64,000 nt of DNA from JBHEBG01 sp046557915 (GTDB lineage: Bacteria; Bacteroidota; Bacteroidia; Flavobacteriales; Flavobacteriaceae), in the NCBI RefSeq assembly GCF_046557915.1, contig NZ_JBHEBG010000004.1:124001-188000 (forward strand), in the 5' to 3' direction. The notes under the pieces were generated by a model. The model saw nothing but the letters and a program-made list of their open reading frames with translations, was not told the origin of the DNA and made no database searches. Below, one piece after another: positions 1-8,754 of this stretch (its first letter is position 1; each line of letters starts with the position of its first letter). The position numbers were made by a program, and so were the translations under genes.

Positions 1-292
1 TAGCCGGACCAATAGTTAGTTTTATTCCAGGATACAAATTCTCTAATGCCTGGGCAACGATATGTGATGTAGAATGCCAAAATGCTTTTTTTCCTTCTTC
101 GTTATTCCAAGTATATAAAACTAAACTCCCGTCTTGGGTCAATGGGGTAACGGTCTCAACAACTGTGTCATTGAACATGGCCGAAATAACGTTTCTTGCC
201 AAACCTTCACTAATACTTTGGGCCACATCCATAGGTGTGCTTCCAGCAGCGTACTCCTTTATTGTTCCGTCGGGTAGTGTAATTTTTATCAT
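1..292 (-). CDS. thrS: Threonine--tRNA ligase, N-terminal part (runs off the left edge)
   Basis: Charges tRNA-Thr with threonine in the cytoplasm. Only the first 97 codons lie in the window. They begin MIKITLPDGTIKEY, the typical TGS domain start of ThrRS, and continue into the N2 editing region, where FWHSTSHIVAQALE carries the HxxxH-type motif of the hydrolytic editing site. The catalytic class II core lies beyond base 1. The ATG at 292 is preceded by a flavobacterial promoter box with a leader of about 22 nt, which supports this start. Recognition rests on the TGS plus editing-motif combination; the truncation is caused by the window edge and not by mutation. Confidence 0.93.
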   Translation of the reverse strand, partial: MIKITLPDGTIKEYAAGSTPMDVAQSISEGLARNVISAMFNDTVVETVTPLTQDGSLVLYTWNNEEGKKAFWHSTSHIVAQALENLYPGIKLTIGPA

Positions 293-317
293 ATGTATCT
301 TAACATCAATAAGCTTG

Positions 318-325
318 CAAAGATA
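318..325 (-). promoter_or_regulatory. Promoter -7 box for thrS
   Basis: On the minus strand this reads TATCTTTG, a full match to the Bacteroidota -7 consensus TAnnTTTG. Placing +1 four bases downstream gives a leader of about 22 nt before the thrS ATG. The match is seen directly; its activity is inferred. Confidence 0.5.
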
Positions 326-377
326 ATACCTTGCGCTGATGCGGGCAATATAATGCGTAAGGATTTTGGATGGATGT

Positions 378-626
378 TTATTGCGAAGCTTTGCGGTTCT
401 TGTTCTTTTTTCCGAAAATGGCGTCCATCAGAATTTTAATACTATAAAACCCCATTCCCATGGCGGCTATGGCCAATATCAACCCTAGAATAAGTACAGG
501 GATATACAATGGATGCCCCTGATTTTTGAAGGCTTGGTATAGCGCAAATGGGGCCGTAAACATAAGTGCTACCGTATAGGCGATAAATTTTAGTCCTTTT
601 ACCAATAAGACTTTGTCTGTTTTCAT
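378..626 (-). CDS. DUF6095 family small membrane protein
   Basis: An 82-residue protein with two predicted membrane helices (about residues 12-32 and 42-66), a short loop between them and a strongly basic C-terminal tail (KKNKNRK). It resembles the small DUF6095 family that is common in Flavobacteriaceae and often lies next to thrS; its function is unknown. It is on the same strand as thrS and upstream of it, but the 85-base gap contains a thrS promoter box, so the two may be transcribed separately. The family assignment is from memory of the pattern; the membrane topology is read from the sequence. Confidence 0.75.
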   Translation of the reverse strand: MKTDKVLLVKGLKFIAYTVALMFTAPFALYQAFKNQGHPLYIPVLILGLILAIAAMGMGFYSIKILMDAIFGKKNKNRKASQ

Positions 627-804
627 GAGCTATTGACTATTTTTTGGAACCCTTAGGATATAGAGTCTAGAATTTGTGGGTGCAAATTCCAAAAATAGGA
701 ATAATGGCATATATTTATGCAAATCGTATTGGTTAATCTGCAACATAGACCAGAATGCTCTGTTTTGAGTTTTAACCAAAATCACCGCCAACTCAATTTG
801 TACT

Positions 805-2154
805 ATGGAAATTTTCCTGATTCTGTTTTTCGTAATTCTGTTTATAATCATTGCAACGGTAAAGTTTAAGGTACATCCTGTATTTTCTTTGGTCATTGCA
901 GCATTGATTACGGGCGGCCTTTTAGGAAAAGAATCTGGTATTATAGTAGGTGCCATTACGGAAGGTTTTGGTAAAACGCTTTCGGCAATTGGTTTGATTA
1001 TAGCTTTTGGAACGGTTATCGGAGCATTTTTGGAAAGGACAGGAGGCACAAAAGTTATAGCCGATTCCGTATTAAAATGGATTGGCCTTAAGCGCTCGCC
1101 CTTGGCCATGAATATTACCGGCTTTGTAATCTCCATACCTGTATTTTGCGATTCGGGCTTCATAATTCTTTCTTCCCTAAACAAGGCACTGAGCAAGAAA
1201 ACGGGTTTACCTGTGCTTCTTTTTGCGGTTTCTTTGGCCACCGGACTGTATACCGCCCATGTTTTTATTCCCCCAACACCCGGACCTCTGGCAGCTGCTG
1301 CTGTTTTGGAGGCAGATTTGGGGTTGGTATTTCTCTTTGGAATGTTAGTCGCCATCCCGGTGTCGCTTGTAGGATATTTGTGGGCACGGTTCGCAGGAAA
1401 GTCCATAGCGCATCATATTGAAGAGGATGATTTTGATGAGTTACCGGGTAAGGAAACACCACCACCAAAAACACCAGGCTATAAGGTAACTACCATATCC
1501 GCTTTTTTACCCCTTGTGATTCCCATTACCTTTATTGCTCTTAAATCTATTGTTAATTATCCTACCCATCCTTTTGGTGAAGGTACCATCTATAGCATTT
1601 TAAACTTTGTGGGCGACCCTACAATTTCCTTGCTAATAGGAGCTTTGCTGGCATTTAATATAGGGAGAAAAGCTTCTTTGGACGAGCGATCCAAATGGGT
1701 GATAACGGCTCTTAAGGATGCCGGATCTATTATCTTGATTACCGGTGCCGGCGGTGCTTTCGGTAATGTATTGCGGCAAGCAGATATTGCCGGTTTAATA
1801 AACTTGGATGCCCAGATGGTACAGGGCGGAATTTTAGTTGCGTTTGGCATTGCCGCCATACTTAAAACCGCACAAGGATCATCAACGGTATCTATCATTA
1901 CAACGGCAGCCATTATGGCGCCTCTACTCGTCTCTTTGGGGCTAGACTCTGCAATGGGTAAAACTCTTACGGTATTGGCCATAGGAGCCGGTGCAATGAC
2001 GGTCTCCCACATAAACGATAGTTATTTTTGGGTGGTAACCCAATTTTCAAAAATGAATGTAAAGACGGCACTTAGGAGTTTTACAACAGCAACCTTTTTG
2101 CAGGGAATTACCGCGTTGATCATAATTTTGATCATTCAGGCAATAAGTGGCTGA
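805..2154 (+). CDS. GntP family permease (gluconate/organic acid:H+ symporter)
   Basis: A 449-residue polytopic inner-membrane transporter of the GntP family, whose members import gluconate or related hydroxy acids with protons. It is almost wholly hydrophobic with about 12-14 helices. It carries family blocks such as IPVFCDSGFIIL near residue 112, PPTPGPLAAA near 152 and QGSSTVSIITTAA near 352. The length matches the family (about 440-450). No sugar-acid kinase or regulator is adjacent, so the substrate cannot be told; other members carry glycerate or D-serine. Its 3' end is only 26 bases from the convergent DUF4249 gene, with no terminator between them. Confidence 0.88.
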   Translation: MEIFLILFFVILFIIIATVKFKVHPVFSLVIAALITGGLLGKESGIIVGAITEGFGKTLSAIGLIIAFGTVIGAFLERTGGTKVIADSVLKWIGLKRSPLAMNITGFVISIPVFCDSGFIILSSLNKALSKKTGLPVLLFAVSLATGLYTAHVFIPPTPGPLAAAAVLEADLGLVFLFGMLVAIPVSLVGYLWARFAGKSIAHHIEEDDFDELPGKETPPPKTPGYKVTTISAFLPLVIPITFIALKSIVNYPTHPFGEGTIYSILNFVGDPTISLLIGALLAFNIGRKASLDERSKWVITALKDAGSIILITGAGGAFGNVLRQADIAGLINLDAQMVQGGILVAFGIAAILKTAQGSSTVSIITTAAIMAPLLVSLGLDSAMGKTLTVLAIGAGAMTVSHINDSYFWVVTQFSKMNVKTALRSFTTATFLQGITALIIILIIQAISG

Positions 2155-2179
2155 TGATTTGGTCTACGAGTGTGGAATA

Positions 2180-3043
2180 TTACCTTTCTTCAATAGTAAT
2201 GGTCTGTTTAAATTCTTGAACTACAGCAAAATAACCTAGCGCAAAGTTGTTGGGAAGATCAACATTGTCAAAGAATTCGATATTGTCCAGATCGGTAAAG
2301 TTGGAGATATTGCCCCTTACGGTTGCTACAGGGGTTGCAAAAGGGTTAAAATCATCACCACTTTGTTCTATAAGCTGATTCATGTAATTGTAAAATGATA
2401 AATCTGCTCCAAGAATGCTGATTTCCACTTCTTGTCCAGGTTGCAGGTCCTGATCATAGAAATAGGAGAACTGAAATTGCTGACCTTGAAAGAAAGTGTC
2501 TTCCGTCACCAAAAATTCATCGAAATCAAAATCGAAAATATAAAAATCTTCCCGACTGCCATCATCGGTATAGGTGATAATAATTTCGGTTTCATCATCT
2601 TCGAACAAAGTTCCATTGCCTTGTTCCAAATTATCTATCGGAACCGTTTTTACATACCTTGTACTTGCCAAAAATATTTGATCCTCGTAGTCTATCTGCA
2701 AAAGAAGTTCTCCATCTTGAAAAAAGTCTATGGTAGTCAGCACTTCATAAATACCCGTACCGGGTTCATTCTCCTCTAGAATGATAAAGTTTGGGTTAGG
2801 TGTAGTGGGTAGGGCCAAGTTTGTTATGGAAATTTGCCTAAGGTTGGCTGGTGGAATTGTACCAAAAAAAGGACTGGTAAGGGAAACTTTTATCACTGCA
2901 TTAACAATAGGCAAACTTTCATCTACCCTAATCAGCGCATCTACAATCAATCTTGGCTCTTCCTCGGGTACGTCTATTTCCACCACATCTTCACATCGTG
3001 TAAAAATTAGAATGATAAATACGAGAAATAGTATTTTTTTCAT
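2180..3043 (-). CDS. DUF4249 outer-membrane-associated lipoprotein
   Basis: A 287-residue exported lipoprotein: an N-terminal hydrophobic signal followed by a lipobox-like FTRC (Cys17) and then an acidic beta-rich body with no enzyme motif. DUF4249 proteins are characteristically encoded directly after a SusC-like TonB-dependent receptor and are thought to act as its surface partner, in a role comparable to SusD. Here the start lies four bases after the receptor stop, so the two are co-transcribed. The substrate is unknown; no degradative enzyme or regulator is attached to the pair, which is usual for DUF4249 systems and unlike classical polysaccharide loci. Confidence 0.85.
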   Translation of the reverse strand: MKKILFLVFIILIFTRCEDVVEIDVPEEEPRLIVDALIRVDESLPIVNAVIKVSLTSPFFGTIPPANLRQISITNLALPTTPNPNFIILEENEPGTGIYEVLTTIDFFQDGELLLQIDYEDQIFLASTRYVKTVPIDNLEQGNGTLFEDDETEIIITYTDDGSREDFYIFDFDFDEFLVTEDTFFQGQQFQFSYFYDQDLQPGQEVEISILGADLSFYNYMNQLIEQSGDDFNPFATPVATVRGNISNFTDLDNIEFFDNVDLPNNFALGYFAVVQEFKQTITIEER

Positions 3044-3047
3044 GTTC

Positions 3048-5450
3048 TTAAAACTTAAAATTATAAGTGACAGCAGGAACTATACCAAAAATGGAGGTCC
3101 TTACAGCTTCATTTACGCCAGTGTCCTGATTTCGTCTAAAATTGATTGAGGCCGCATTGCGCCTGTTGTACAAGTTATATACGCTGAATACCCATTCTGA
3201 TTGCCATTTTCGACCAATATTTTTTTTGGGGACCAGGGTTGCAGATAGATCTATTCTATGATAGTTAGGTAGGCGCTCTATATTTCTTTGTCCAAAGAAC
3301 GGCACCGTTAACCCTTGAAATTCAAATTGTCCTATGGGAAAGTTGGTAGGCTGACCGGTCTGGAAAACGAAATTGGAGTTGAAACTCCATTTTTTATTGA
3401 GTTCGTAACTGGCGAAAACGGAAACATCGTGGGTTTTATCATATGGGGTGTTGTACCATTGTCCAAGATTTATCCCAGTTTCCCTATTAGACCTACCATC
3501 GTCTATCACAGGGATTCTTCCGGGTGTTCGTTGTTCGGATTTTGATAAAGTGTATGCCAACCATCCCTTAAATTTACCTTCATTTTTTCGGAGCAGTACT
3601 TCCCAACCATAGGCCCGGGCCTCTCCATTTAAAATAACCTGCTCTATGGCGTTATTGGCAATAAGGTTGGCACCGTCTATATAATCTATTCTGTTTTCAA
3701 TATCCTTATAAAAAACCTCGGTTTCCAGGGAGTATGCGCCCTGTTTAAAATTCCTAAAGTAACCCAGTGCATATTGATCCAATAGTTGGGGTTTAATAAA
3801 GGGACCACTAGGGGCCCAAACATCCAAGGGGGTAGGAGAACTTGTATTGGATAACAGGTGAAGATACTGGGCCAATCTGGTATAGCTGGCCTTTACTGAA
3901 GTATTTGGGTTTATTTCATAAGCTACCGTAACCCTTGGTTCTAGATTGGAGAAAGAAGCGAGTTTTCCCCCTCGGCCCGGATCTATGGTTTCTAAGGGAG
4001 TGGCCTCTTCATAAATCAAAAGAAAAGGGTCGAAGATAACCGGATTATCATTTTCATATACATTTAATTCGTCCTGGCCAAGACGAATAAAATGACTAAA
4101 TCGCAATCCCAGACCTAGGTTAAGCTTTTCCGTTATTTTTTGTTGTACATCTATGTATGCAGCAAATTCGTTGGCAAATTTTTTGGTCAACTGGTCTTCT
4201 ACAATACCGGAGTCTTCATTGCTCGGAACTATTTTTCCGGGATTAAACTCGTAATAGATATTGTTTAATCCATAGTTAATCTGTAGCTTATCGTTTATAT
4301 AATGTTTTAGATCATATTTTGCATTTAAATTTAGAATACCCGAATCCCATTCAAAACCTACAAAATCTAACTCCAATCCATAGAAATAGTCAGAATATAT
4401 TAAGGATAAGTTGGAAAATAATTTGTCGGAGAAAAGGTGGTTCCATCTAAAATTAACCACCGCATTACCATAAGTGTTCACAAAACTATCGTTGATACTA
4501 AACAGGTCACGCCCAAAATAAGCAGACAGAAAGACGTTGTTCCTATCATTTATTTTATAGTTTAATTTAGTGTTTAGATCATAGAAATAAGCCTTATTGT
4601 TTACATTAAAAAGAGGGAGGAACAAATGTGCATATGATGCCCTTCCTCCAATTAAGAAGGCCGATTTATCTTTTACGATGGGCCCTTCGGCCAAGAGCCT
4701 ACTTGCTACTGCACCAATACCACCGTTCATTTTAAATGTTTTACTATTTCCTTCTTTCTGAAATATTTCCAAGACCGATGACAATCGGCCACCATACCGA
4801 GAGGGTATTCCTCCCTTAAAGAGTTTAACGTCCTTAATAGCATCTGGGTTAAAGACAGAGAATAGACCAAAGAGGTGCGATGAATTGAAAATGGTAGCCT
4901 CGTCCAAAAGAATGAGGTTCTGATCGGCTGCACCGCCTCGGACATTAAAGCCCGAAGCAGCTTCCCCTGCATTGGTTACCCCGGGTAACAGTAATATGGA
5001 TTTGATAACATCTGCCTCGCCTAGGACAACAGGAATTTTCTTAATTGTACTTGTACCCAGGGTAACCACACTCATTTGCGGGGCTTTAATGTTTACTTTT
5101 TCGGCATCCTCCGTAACTACAACTTCCTCTAACTGTTCGGCTTTAGGAAATAGGGAGAGATTATATCTTTCGTTTTTGGTTAGTGATATCTTTTGCGTGA
5201 TGGTTTGAAAACCTATGTAACTTATTTGGAGGTTGTATTCTCCGGCAGGCAATGTAATGGAATAAAACCCATATTCGTTGGTGGTAACGCCAGTTCGCAA
5301 TTCAGGAATTGCTATAGTAACACCAATAAGCGTTTCATTACTGGAAGCTTCGGTGATTGTTCCACTAAGTGTATACTTTTGCTGCGAAAAAAGGGTTAGG
5401 GAAAAGAAAAGAAAAATGAGCAGTACTGGTTTACCAGATTTTATCATCAA
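3048..5450 (-). CDS. TonB-dependent receptor with CarboxypepD-regulatory-like domain
   Basis: An 800-residue outer-membrane transporter energised by TonB. The order is: signal peptide ending near residue 22; a carboxypeptidase-regulatory-like beta-sandwich (about 25-110, with GVTTNEYGFYSI); a plug domain (about 115-235, with the FNVRGGAADQN motif typical of SusC-like plugs); and a long beta-barrel ending in the aromatic C-terminus TYNFKF used for barrel assembly. It heads a two-gene operon with the DUF4249 lipoprotein. The class is clear; the ligand is not visible from the sequence. Confidence 0.92.
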   Translation of the reverse strand: MMIKSGKPVLLIFLFFSLTLFSQQKYTLSGTITEASSNETLIGVTIAIPELRTGVTTNEYGFYSITLPAGEYNLQISYIGFQTITQKISLTKNERYNLSLFPKAEQLEEVVVTEDAEKVNIKAPQMSVVTLGTSTIKKIPVVLGEADVIKSILLLPGVTNAGEAASGFNVRGGAADQNLILLDEATIFNSSHLFGLFSVFNPDAIKDVKLFKGGIPSRYGGRLSSVLEIFQKEGNSKTFKMNGGIGAVASRLLAEGPIVKDKSAFLIGGRASYAHLFLPLFNVNNKAYFYDLNTKLNYKINDRNNVFLSAYFGRDLFSINDSFVNTYGNAVVNFRWNHLFSDKLFSNLSLIYSDYFYGLELDFVGFEWDSGILNLNAKYDLKHYINDKLQINYGLNNIYYEFNPGKIVPSNEDSGIVEDQLTKKFANEFAAYIDVQQKITEKLNLGLGLRFSHFIRLGQDELNVYENDNPVIFDPFLLIYEEATPLETIDPGRGGKLASFSNLEPRVTVAYEINPNTSVKASYTRLAQYLHLLSNTSSPTPLDVWAPSGPFIKPQLLDQYALGYFRNFKQGAYSLETEVFYKDIENRIDYIDGANLIANNAIEQVILNGEARAYGWEVLLRKNEGKFKGWLAYTLSKSEQRTPGRIPVIDDGRSNRETGINLGQWYNTPYDKTHDVSVFASYELNKKWSFNSNFVFQTGQPTNFPIGQFEFQGLTVPFFGQRNIERLPNYHRIDLSATLVPKKNIGRKWQSEWVFSVYNLYNRRNAASINFRRNQDTGVNEAVRTSIFGIVPAVTYNFKF

Positions 5451-5758
5451 AGCATTTTTTTTTTAAATGTAGACAGAAAGTGTGAGGTTACAAAAGGTCG
5501 ATTCTATTTATTGTTATTTAAACCCCATTCTGATTGCCCATTATGAATATGATGATGCTAGCGTGTTTTTAGTTTGGTAGGAAATGGCAGTATCAAATTC
5601 TGTGACGAAATAGCATAAGGTTTCGCGGGTTTGTCTATAAAAAATACCGAAGGTAAGCACATGTTTTTGGGCTTAACAATTTCGTAATGAAAAAACAGCA
5701 ACCAAACTTTGAGGGATCGGTTGCTGCAATTAAAGGTAATAGTTTTTGATTGTATGTG
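5451..5758. other. 308-base gap between icd and the TonB receptor
   Basis: No credible reading frame. It holds the icd terminator at 5690-5727 and, nearer 5450, the presumed promoter region of the receptor operon, where I could not find a clean TAnnTTTG box. Nothing else stands out. Confidence 0.6.
5690..5727 (-). terminator. Intrinsic terminator of icd
   Basis: Read on the minus strand, GCAGCAACC and GGTTGCTG form an 8-bp stem with a 15-base loop, followed by TTTTTTC. It lies about 30 bases after the icd stop codon, the right place for the end of the icd message. Confidence 0.8.
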
Positions 5759-7978
5759 TTATAGTCGCTCCAAAATGGCATTGAGCGTCTTGCTTGGCCT
5801 CATGGCTTCGGCACGCTTTTCATCATCGGGTTTATAGTAACCCCCAATATCTTGTGGTGAGCCTTGAGCGTTATTAAGCTCTTCAACAATTTTAGATTCG
5901 TTTTGGGTCATGGCGGTGGCTATTTCCCCAAAAACAGATTTAAGCTGTTGATCCTTGTCCTGTTCGGCCAAGGCTTGTGCCCAGTATAGGGATAAATAAA
6001 AATGACTACCACGGCTATCCAGTTCGTAAACTTTTCGTGATGGGGATTTATCGTTATCCAGAAATTTCTCCGTTGCCATATCCAAGGCGTCTGCCAAAAC
6101 CATGGCTTTTTGGTTGTTATTTTTTTCGCTGTAGTGTTCCAAAGAGACCCCTAAGGCCATAAACTCCCCTAACGAATCCCAACGTAGATGCCCTTCTTCC
6201 AAAAATTGTTCAACATGTTTTGGCGCAGAACCTCCGGCCCCGGTCTCAAAAAGACCACCACCGTTCATTAACGGAACAATGGAAAGCATTTTTGCGCTTG
6301 TGCCAACCTCAAGGATGGGGAACAAATCTGTAAGATAATCGCGTAACACATTACCAGATACGGAAATGGTATCTTTTCCGTCCTTTAAGCGCTCCAAGGT
6401 AAATAATGTAGCCTCTGCCGGAGATAATGTTCTGATATCCAGGCCTGAGGTATCATTTTGTGGTAAATAGGCATTTACCTTTTTTATCAGTTCGGCGTCA
6501 TGGGCCCTGTTCTCATCCAACCAAAACACGGCGGGTGTATTGGAAGCCCTAGCTCTGGAAATGGCAAGTTTTACCCAATCTTGTATTGGAGCATCTTTTA
6601 CCTGGCACATTCTCCAGATATCTCCTTGCGCCACGTCATGCGATATTAGTATATCGCCTGTATTGTTATCCACAACATTTACCTTTCCGTCGCTCTCAAT
6701 TTCGAAAGTTTTGTCGTGCGAGCCATATTCTTCAGCCTTTTGGGCCATTAGACCCACATTGGGGACTGTACCCATTGTTCTTGGGTCAAAGGCACCGTTC
6801 TTTTTGCAGAAGTCAATGGTGGCCTCATATATGCCTGCATAACTACTATCTGGGATAACAGCTTTTGTATCTTGGGATTTGCCCTCGGAATTCCACATCT
6901 GACCAGAATTACGGATCATTGCGGGCATAGAGGCATCTATTATGATATCGCTGGGTACATGAAGGTTGGTGATTCCTTTATCGGAATTAACCATTGCAAG
7001 ATCGGGACCGTTTGCAATGGCGGCCTCAATATCTTTTTCAATTTCTTCTTGTTTGTCTTTGGGGAGTTCTTGCAATTTGTGAAGCATATTTTCCAACCCA
7101 TCGTTGGCACTTATTCCAAGGGTTTCAAAAACGGCATCATGTTTTTGGAATACATCGGCAAAATATACTTCCAATGCGTGCCCAAAGATGATAGGATCGG
7201 ATACTTTCATCATTGTTGCCTTCATGTGCAAGGAAAATAGAACACCTTTGGCCTTTGCATCGGCAACCTCTTCCTGTAAGAAGGCCAAAAGGGCCTTTTT
7301 ACTCATTACCGTGGCATCAATGATTTCGCCTGCCAAAAGCGAAACCTTCGCTTTTAGGGTATTTATGGTTCCGTCGTTTTGCTGTAGTTCAATCCGAACA
7401 TCGGTTGCATTGCTTACGGTAAGTGATTTTTCGTTCGACTTAAAATCCCCTTGCTCCATGGTAGCCACATGCGTTTTGGAATCTGGACTCCAAGGGCCCA
7501 TGGTATGAGGGTTCTTTTTAGCGTAGTTCTTTATAGGTTTTGGAGCTCTTCTATCCGAATTTCCTTCACGCAATACCGGATTTACGGCACTCCCTTTAAT
7601 TTTATCGTATCTAGATTTAATCTCTTTTTCTATATCACTTTTAGGTTCATCCGGATAATCAGGAAGATCATACCCTTTTCCCTGTAATTCACTCAACGCC
7701 TCCTTTAGTTGCGGGATAGAGGCACTTATGTTGGGTAATTTGATAATATTGGCCTCCGGTGTCTTGGCAAGTTGCCCTAAAATGGCTAGATCATCTGTTA
7801 TTTTCTGTTCTTCTTCCAAAAAATCGGGGAAGGCAGAAATGATTCTTCCAGCCAATGAAATGTCCTTGGTTTCAATATCGATTCCGGAAGTTTTTGTAAA
7901 TGCTTTAACAATTGGTAGGAAAGATTGAGTCGCCAAGGCAGGAGCCTCATCGGTTTTTGTATAAATTATTTTAGGCAT
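5759..7978 (-). CDS. icd: NADP-dependent isocitrate dehydrogenase, monomeric type
   Basis: Oxidative decarboxylation of isocitrate to 2-oxoglutarate with NADPH production, in the TCA cycle. At 739 residues it has the length of the monomeric (about 80 kDa) family rather than the 400-residue dimeric one. It contains family blocks such as NPVLREGNSDRRAP near residue 134, HMKATMMKVSDPIIFGHALE near 250, and TMGTVPNVGLMAQKAEEYGS near 400. A TATATTTG promoter box 29 bases upstream and a terminator just downstream make it a single-gene transcription unit. The start MPKIIYTKTDEAP is the usual family start. Confidence 0.95.
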   Translation of the reverse strand: MPKIIYTKTDEAPALATQSFLPIVKAFTKTSGIDIETKDISLAGRIISAFPDFLEEEQKITDDLAILGQLAKTPEANIIKLPNISASIPQLKEALSELQGKGYDLPDYPDEPKSDIEKEIKSRYDKIKGSAVNPVLREGNSDRRAPKPIKNYAKKNPHTMGPWSPDSKTHVATMEQGDFKSNEKSLTVSNATDVRIELQQNDGTINTLKAKVSLLAGEIIDATVMSKKALLAFLQEEVADAKAKGVLFSLHMKATMMKVSDPIIFGHALEVYFADVFQKHDAVFETLGISANDGLENMLHKLQELPKDKQEEIEKDIEAAIANGPDLAMVNSDKGITNLHVPSDIIIDASMPAMIRNSGQMWNSEGKSQDTKAVIPDSSYAGIYEATIDFCKKNGAFDPRTMGTVPNVGLMAQKAEEYGSHDKTFEIESDGKVNVVDNNTGDILISHDVAQGDIWRMCQVKDAPIQDWVKLAISRARASNTPAVFWLDENRAHDAELIKKVNAYLPQNDTSGLDIRTLSPAEATLFTLERLKDGKDTISVSGNVLRDYLTDLFPILEVGTSAKMLSIVPLMNGGGLFETGAGGSAPKHVEQFLEEGHLRWDSLGEFMALGVSLEHYSEKNNNQKAMVLADALDMATEKFLDNDKSPSRKVYELDSRGSHFYLSLYWAQALAEQDKDQQLKSVFGEIATAMTQNESKIVEELNNAQGSPQDIGGYYKPDDEKRAEAMRPSKTLNAILERL

Positions 7979-8006
7979 GTGAACTAGTGATTTTCTTTAA
8001 GAGCAG

Positions 8007-8014
8007 CAAATATA
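8007..8014 (-). promoter_or_regulatory. Promoter -7 box for icd
   Basis: TATATTTG on the minus strand, a full TAnnTTTG match, gives a predicted +1 near 8003 and a leader of about 25 nt. Because icd has its own promoter, the RNA upstream need not be its leader. Confidence 0.55.
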
Positions 8015-8138
8015 CAACTTTATAGCTGCGAAAGAAGTGGCACTATGTCAAAAATTTCAGAAAGAACATTAGGTGGTGAAGTGTTTGTTTTGGCCTTGTT
8101 CCATGGTTTTTGGCCTTTGTGTTTTGGGGCTAAAAGAC

Positions 8139-8180
8139 AAAAGCCATATCATGGTACAAAGTACACTGATATGGCTTTTT
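8139..8180 (-). terminator. Strong hairpin with U-tract ending the 8.1-8.6 kb RNA
   Basis: The arms AAAAGCCATATCA (8139-8151) and TGATATGGCTTTT (8168-8180) pair over 13 bp. Inside, GTAC-AAA-GTAC can add a further 4 bp across a two-base mismatch. The arms end in A/T runs on both sides, so the element can work in both directions; on the minus strand it closes the candidate RNA from 8594. Confidence 0.8.
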
Positions 8181-8594
8181 AGAAATAGCTTACAAACTTT
8201 TTGTCCTGTATCCTTATGGATTGCTCCATATTTCTACAAAACCGCAACCATTGATTGCATTTGCGTCGCTCTTTCAACGTTTAAAACATTTTTCGTCCCT
8301 AATTGTTAAACCAAGCAACTACTCTATGCCTCTTCTCGTTGTTTAAACATCTTACCTTTTTACCACAGAACCGAGGTTCTGTCATCAATCCGTAAGCGTC
8401 TACATAAGCTTTAAATCGCTAGGCGTTTTAACCTTATGCTTGCTCTTTTAAACCTTTCCTGTATAAATACATTCCTGGTCTTCCAAAACACTACAACAAT
8501 ATAAAGAACGTCAACTTTATAGTAATCTTAAGGTCCTGACCATTGCTGATATTTCCTCTTGACCACGAAATAAAAGTAGCTTTTTTTTAATCAT
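8139..8594 (-). ncRNA. Candidate autonomous structured non-coding RNA, class unknown
   Basis: A protein-free stretch with every mark of a standalone RNA gene of about 455 nt on the minus strand. It has a promoter at 8598-8624 and an intrinsic terminator at 8139-8180. Between them are strong local hairpins. One at 8403-8438 pairs CATAAG with CTTATG outside and TTAAA/CGC with GCG/TTTAA inside around a CTA loop. One at 8365-8382 has ACAGAAC pairing with GTTCTGT. One at 8244-8258 has GCAATC pairing with GGTTGC. One at 8215-8230 has TATGGA and TCCATA closed by a GCAA (GNRA) tetraloop. I looked for tmRNA (tag ending ALAA, 3' CCA), RNase P (GAGGAAAGTCC), and SRP RNA marks and found none. Divergent 6S or a clade-specific RNA remains possible. 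A 28-codon frame (8299-8385) overlaps a hairpin and is probably fortuitous. Confidence 0.6.
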
Positions 8595-8597
8595 TTG

Positions 8598-8624
8598 CAA
8601 ATTTTATAAAGGATTAAAAATCAA
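8598..8624 (-). promoter_or_regulatory. Promoter of the 8.1-8.6 kb RNA
   Basis: On the minus strand a TTG (8624-8622) is followed 15-16 bases later by TAAAATTTG (8606-8598), close to the TTG...TAnnTTTG layout of Bacteroidota promoters; it has one extra base, or one mismatch, in the -7 box. The predicted +1 is near 8594. Confidence 0.5.
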
Positions 8625-8706
8625 CATAATATGAACTATGGTTATAAACAATTGTTCATAAATGCATTTGAATGTTGGGTTTGGGTCTTCTGTTATGAAC
8701 ATAAAA

Positions 8707-8730
8707 AAAATCGGCCTAAAAGCCGATTTT
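8707..8730 (-). terminator. Intrinsic terminator of the 8755-10086 gene
   Basis: On the minus strand AAAATCGGC and GCCGATTTT form a 9-bp stem with a 6-base loop, followed by a run of Ts. It sits 25 bases after the stop codon of the upstream gene and separates that gene from the candidate RNA. Confidence 0.85.
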
Positions 8731-8754
8731 CTTTAAAATATTATTGGCCCTCAT

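Noticed and set aside
630..1406. A 258-codon minus-strand frame opposite the GntP permease
   Set aside because: Antisense to a clear transporter gene, with Lys/Thr/Pro-rich low-complexity content typical of shadow frames.
8045..8309. Plus-strand frames (45 and 78 codons) across the icd-RNA gap
   Set aside because: They run over the terminator and the hairpins of the candidate RNA, have no promoter box ahead and show no protein-like pattern.
8299..8385. A 28-codon minus-strand frame within the candidate RNA
   Set aside because: Its first codons are the arms of a perfect hairpin, which constrains the bases; no start context. Short peptide coding is not excluded but is not supported.
8139..8594. 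tmRNA, RNase P RNA or SRP RNA as identity of the 8.1-8.6 kb RNA
   Set aside because: No ALAA-type tag with encoded CCA, no GAGGAAAGTCC block and the wrong size for SRP; a lone GAGGAAA near 8555 and ACAGAA near 8382 lie in the wrong arrangement for RNase P.
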